This document shows, piece by piece, positions 59,790 through 64,000 of a stretch of 64,000 nucleotides of DNA. Source of the stretch: Agrocybe praecox (lineage: Eukaryota > Basidiomycota > Agaricomycetes > Agaricales > Agrocybaceae). The stretch lies in assembly GCA_964017145.1 (NCBI GenBank), contig OZ024842.1, positions 496,001 to 560,000 of the forward strand. The letters are read 5' to 3'. The translations under genes were made by a program, and so were the position numbers. Below the pieces are notes generated by a model. The model worked only from the letters and a program-made list of their open reading frames with translations. It did not search any database and was not told the origin of the DNA. Position 1 is the stretch's first letter; every line of letters begins with the position of its first letter.

Positions 59790-61420
59790 CAGCAACGAGA
59801 GGAAGAAGCGAATGAAAACGAAACGAAACAAGCCATGTCCCCCGGAGCAAGAGGGTTCGGTGCAGAGGTCAAAAGGTTGGCCATACGATTACTGCGTCGC
59901 TGCGTCTTGCAGCCTAATTCCCGCGAAAAAAATGATTCAATTAATGAGAGGAAAAGCAGAAAAGGACAGAAAGAAAATAAGCACATTTGAGCTATAAATA
60001 AACGAACGACAGCCATCGATGATGAATTCTGCATCCGGCGTATCAAGGAAAATTGGCAACGACCCAGATTCAATCCCGCACGAGTTTGCTGAAAGTTGCA
60101 GGGATATGTATGACTTGACTTGCGCCCCAGGTACATTGACCCTCCATGACGGTGTCGAGACATAATCCTAAAGAACAGAAGAGCCGGAAGTTACAATGAT
60201 TCAAGTAAGGCATGCTAACACTTGCGCGGCGTAGAGAAGCTGCAAATATATATGTCATGAGTTAGATGAACGCTTATTGAATCGAAAACGAACCTCACAG
60301 ACACAGAGAATCTCACCACAGAGACCACGGGAAAACCGGGAAGGCATCGAATTATGACAGCCGATGAGTATGTTGGAGGTGAAAGCGGATCTGAGCTCGT
60401 TGATGTCGAAGGAACCCGTTATACTTGAAAAGAATTTTTTTTGTAGAACCGTTGCAGGTAAATGGCGGGGTCCAGGGCAAGGATGGCAGCCACCAAGTGA
60501 GATTTCATGAAGGACGTGAACAGAGCAGCGAAGGCACCATCCAGCTCAGAGTCTTGACCAGGGGCAACTGTGACGAAGGACGAAGGCTTCGAACGGGAGA
60601 AACGCGCTCGTGGTGTGGTTACAATGTGCGAGGACGACTGGATCTAGTGCTAAGTTATTGGAGAATGAGTTAGTATTGAAATCAGGTAACAAACGCAAAG
60701 ACAAACTCGTTCGAAAGGTATCACTGATACAGAACTTTGTATGTGTTCCACGCATATATTGACTTTGATGGAATGGATTATAGTTTAGGTGGGATTGGGG
60801 GCAGGAGTCGGGGTTCACACAGCTCTGAAAGCCTACGAATGAGTTCTTCGCAGCTGGTGGGAAGTAAGCCTCTTAGATGCGATGTGATTGTTTCATAAAA
60901 CTTACGCATCGTTAAAAAAAGCCTTCGTATCACCCCGATGCTCTCAACCGAATGAATAACAAGCAGTCTCGGATCTTCAATCGACCGACAACCCACAAAC
61001 GGAGGAGTTGAACGCGACCGAGTTCCAACCACATCACAGCCAACACGTCCTATTCTCGTTTGGTGCGCAATTGGACAATGTATAGGAGAGGGTGAGAGTT
61101 CAGTCCACGAGTTCACGAGCGATGGGCACAGCACACACGGGATGATTGATCTCAACGGGGCATGGCACGGACAGGGAATGGCGGAATGACGGAAGGAGAG
61201 GTGGACAAGTTGAGGATACGTCATTGTTCTTTGGACCATCGAAAGAGGAATGATATATGATATGAGGGGAGCATGTGGCACAAAAGGAGCAAGGTGCTCG
61301 AACGAATCCCGATGATGGGTGGACCAAGACTTCATGTATTCGGGACGACGTGGATGCGGCGGCAGAACAGGAGAGGTGAGGTGTGTTGACGTCTGTGACA
61401 GCCTATAAGTAAGCAGGTGG
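59790..61420. repeat. Segment G, copy 3
   Basis: Close copy of 50440-51850 with several indels, followed by the 'catgtattcgggacgacg' block also seen at 51646-51663. It contains no supported gene. Confidence 0.5.
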
Positions 61421-61509
61421 AGGTGAGCGGATCTGATCGAAAGGGCAGGCTTGACAGAGTGGAAAGGGAGGAGGATAACAAGATCCTGAGGGTGATAGGT
61501 GGTGTGGAG

Positions 61510-62182
61510 AGATTCTTGGATGAATCTTCCGGTATGTTTTGGTCAGGATTTTCCGCGTCTTCTTTCTTGTATCATCACCAGCGTACTTTCCGAAGCATAT
61601 GTTTCCTTCGCCCATATGCTGAGTGACAGTTCTGTCTCTTTAACGAACACTCGTGCCTAGACTGGAGGAGGGAGAAAGCCCGCAGTTTAATATCGCCCAT
61701 ACGAACGTGTTCGAGTGATACTGTATGCACAGTCTTTCTTAGGTTCTATTTCGGCTTTGATGGACTTGAATTGTGGATTGAGACGAGTAAAAGTATTCGC
61801 CAAGTCATTGTAGCAGCGACCTCATTGTTTACATAGGTTTGCGGTAGCGCGACCTTGAATTCTAAGAGGGTATATTCTTCGATCGAGTCATCCTTTGTAT
61901 TACAGAAATAGCCTAACCACTTGAGATCCATCCATAAATAACCTTCAAAAATCCCTCTTCATATCAGGGTGTTTCTGGCCTTGTAGTCAAACAATTCTGT
62001 CGGACAGTATGTAGAACGTCATGGAATGGAGCAGGGAGCAATGAGCATGTTTGTGATGTCGAATTCGACTTCAGGGCGATGAACGACCATGCGAGCAACT
62101 TGATCACAGAAGTCCAAACGGGGAGCACATTGAACAGGACAACAGGTTGCACTCGTAAGATTTGACAACAAGCTTGTGCTCC
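61510..62182. repeat. NLR downstream segment F, copy 6 (internally deleted)
   Basis: It has the same internal deletion junction as copy 5 (single TCCGAA near 61590). It runs directly into the terminal exon of NLR6. Confidence 0.6.
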
Positions 62183-64000
62183 TTAATCCTCGGCGCTTTC
62201 CTCGGCGCTTTCCTCGTCGCTTTCCGCCATTGGTACAACGCATACTATAAGGCTCGTTATTGGGGCAAAGGAATACAAGTCGATCGGATGGTGTAAATTA
62301 CCTTCCAACCAGGTACTGAGTACATTTTCCTCATCAAATTCATGTTTCTAGCGATACAAGTCAGAAACTATATTAGCCACACTATGGGAAAAAATACCTT
62401 GAGATAATAGACAACACCACCAGCAAACTGCGGATGTACCAGCAGTTTCTGCCCTATAACCGTATTGAGATAATGGAGAGTTTTCAGGCAGGCAAATATT
62501 TTGAGGCTACGGTTTGCATGAACAAATAATTTTTTCAAATAGGGAAAGAAAAAATCCAAATAAAACATGTATTTGGTGTTGGGGTGGTAAACCTCAGATG
62601 ACAGGTCTTGCAGAAGAGATTCCAATACGCAAGTTGAAAGTATTTCCTCCATGCCATTAGGAAGACCGTAGGGAGATTCGGACATCCTGTTGATTAAAGC
62701 AAAGTAAAATCCTTTCGCGTCGCGATTTAATCGGAAGAGGGACTCTTGAAAATCTCGAGCATGAATCCCATATGGAGGAATCCCATCATTGGACTCGAGG
62801 GATTCAAGTTGTTGGTAGGGTAGTGAAAGGATATAAGCAAGATGCTCCTCATCGGAGCTCGGGATATCTGGATAGTAGCAAGTAGAAATTGCCGGAACTA
62901 AGTGAGTTTCGTAGATCCGCACCAGACATTCCAATAATTGAGTCCGCGCCTGCAATGATTTAACTGACACTGAGAGAACTGAAGCCAACTCCTCGTTACT
63001 CTGAGAAATACCGCTAATTCAAGAAATATTCTCGATTGAAAATGCTACTCACCAATTGTCGATGTATCCACTCGACAAGTATCTGACATATCTCGAGATC
63101 TAGCAGAGCCCAATCGATATTGTGGAGAGCATCGATAAAAGACAGTACACTTTGGAGGTTCATTGGATCCTGGTTGTATTTGATATCAGAGATTTCGAGC
63201 GTCATGCGAAGAAAGTTTCTATAATTGACATTGAGCGTAATCATGAACCGTAGCATATAGCGCGCAGACATAAAAAAATACTAACTTATCGGGTTCCCAT
63301 AATCCAGAAATCGACTCTGCAGAGGGCGACGACATGTCATCTGAAGTGTCCGATTGGTAGATATAATCTTCGTCATCGTCAGATCCTACTGTGGCACCCA
63401 AGTGTAAGCTTGGCACTTCGGTCTCCTTCGGTGAAACTAACTGCTCATACATGTCCCTTTCATCGGTCACAGAATCAGACAGTACCGTAGGGCAATGTAT
63501 AGCTAGTACCTCCTGAACGTAGTTTATCAACATGCTTTGACAAGTACTCAAACATGCGTCATAAAAACGCAGATGCAGAGGTCCACTTTTTGTCTCGTCC
63601 AAGAGATACGGAAAGAGCCATTCTGTGATATGAATTGTAGTGTGACAGTATAATCTGCCTTCGTACGAAGATGATACTTTGCGATGCGTGCGTAGAAGGC
63701 ACTGATATTCATCGACAAATTGAGCTGCGGATGCAGTTTGGCCTTGGAAAAAGTAGTCTCTGAATTTCCTTAAGCTTGAATTTCCGATGAATACGAATTC
63801 GCAAATTCCTGGATGTTGCAGAAACACATGGACGGGGAGGAAGGAGAGGCATTCAAAACAAAGTTCATAAATGGCGTGGCACAGATCACCGATGGATATA
63901 GTTCGATCTACCTCCTGTTTTTGAAAGAAAGAAAGTCGACAAGGTTAGTACGAATCGAGTTGGAGAATGTGCAGAACTCACTTCCAGGGGCCGTTTAGAA
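62183..64000 (-). CDS. NLR6: 3' part of a NACHT-type gene, exons 3-8 (partial, cut by window end)
   Basis: Minus-strand join: >64000-63982, 63914-63286, 63218-63053, 63000-62398, 62347-62302, 62244-62183. The NACHT exon lies outside the window, so membership rests on the C-terminal exons, which align with the other five in order, phase and splice sites. Exon 4 has the long form of NLR3: the same 629 nt length and an acidic insert (DDDEDYIYQSDTSDD). The first Cys of the CxxCxxxC cluster is Tyr. The terminal exon encodes AESDEESAEESAED. Intron 5 is 52 nt instead of 59 through a small deletion. NLR3 and NLR6 therefore form one subtype although NLR4 and NLR5 lie between them. Confidence 0.85.

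Noticed and set aside
1..64000. CRISPR arrays, rRNA genes, telomeric repeats, bacterial operons
   Set aside because: None seen. The direct repeats present are long segmental duplications or intron-like modules, and gene structure is eukaryotic throughout.

Overview
This is eukaryotic DNA, almost certainly from a filamentous basidiomycete (Agaricomycetes). The genes carry many 39-72 nt GT-AG introns with CTNAC-type branch sites. One gene has a DUF6535-type membrane domain, a family I know from mushroom-forming fungi. The dominant genes are NACHT-type STAND ATPases (fungal NLRs) of the kind these genomes carry in large numbers. I do not name a genus.

The backbone is a head-to-tail array of six NLR paralogues, all on the minus strand: 3446-6877, 13817-17265, 33064-36620, 43201-46716, 52540-55993 and 62183->64000 (cut by the window). 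I could splice the five complete copies to open frames of 1012, 1016, 1053, 1037 and 1015 residues with one identical eight-exon plan. Exon 1 encodes a short GGTF peptide and ends at a GC donor. Exon 2 holds the whole NACHT ATPase. Exons 3-7 hold about 500 residues with no repeat or domain that I recognise. Exon 8 is a tiny terminal exon that in several copies encodes an acidic Glu/Ser/Asp tail. The NACHT exon is almost invariant, whereas the C-terminal part alternates fixed and highly variable blocks, as expected for recognition receptors diversifying by duplication and gene conversion.

The DNA between the NLRs is a mosaic of duplicated segments. The left edge carries the 3' end of a plus-strand gene (1-366). 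Its last codons and 3' flank recur downstream of NLR2 (12785-13816) and NLR3 (32107-33063), so the gene end was copied along with the array. NLR1, 4, 5 and 6 instead share another downstream segment. The 5' side of NLR1 and NLR3 share a 2 kb segment, and NLR4 and NLR5 share a segment of about 6 kb. The last three genes therefore form a tandem repeat with a step of about 9.3-9.6 kb. A 681 bp transposon-like insertion and a small exon duplication lie at the 3' end of NLR4.

The longest interval (17.3-32 kb) holds a seven-exon plus-strand gene (23171-26766). It joins a four-helix DUF6535 membrane domain to a tail resembling the C terminus of the fungal calcium channel Cch1. Around it are remnants of basidiomycete hypothetical genes. 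Less certain spliced minus-strand genes lie near 10970-11960, 18265-19750 and 39140-40165. The duplicated DNA 5' of NLR4 and NLR5 is packed with intron-like modules whose splice signals read on both strands and which fit no protein; a multi-exon non-coding transcript is the best guess.
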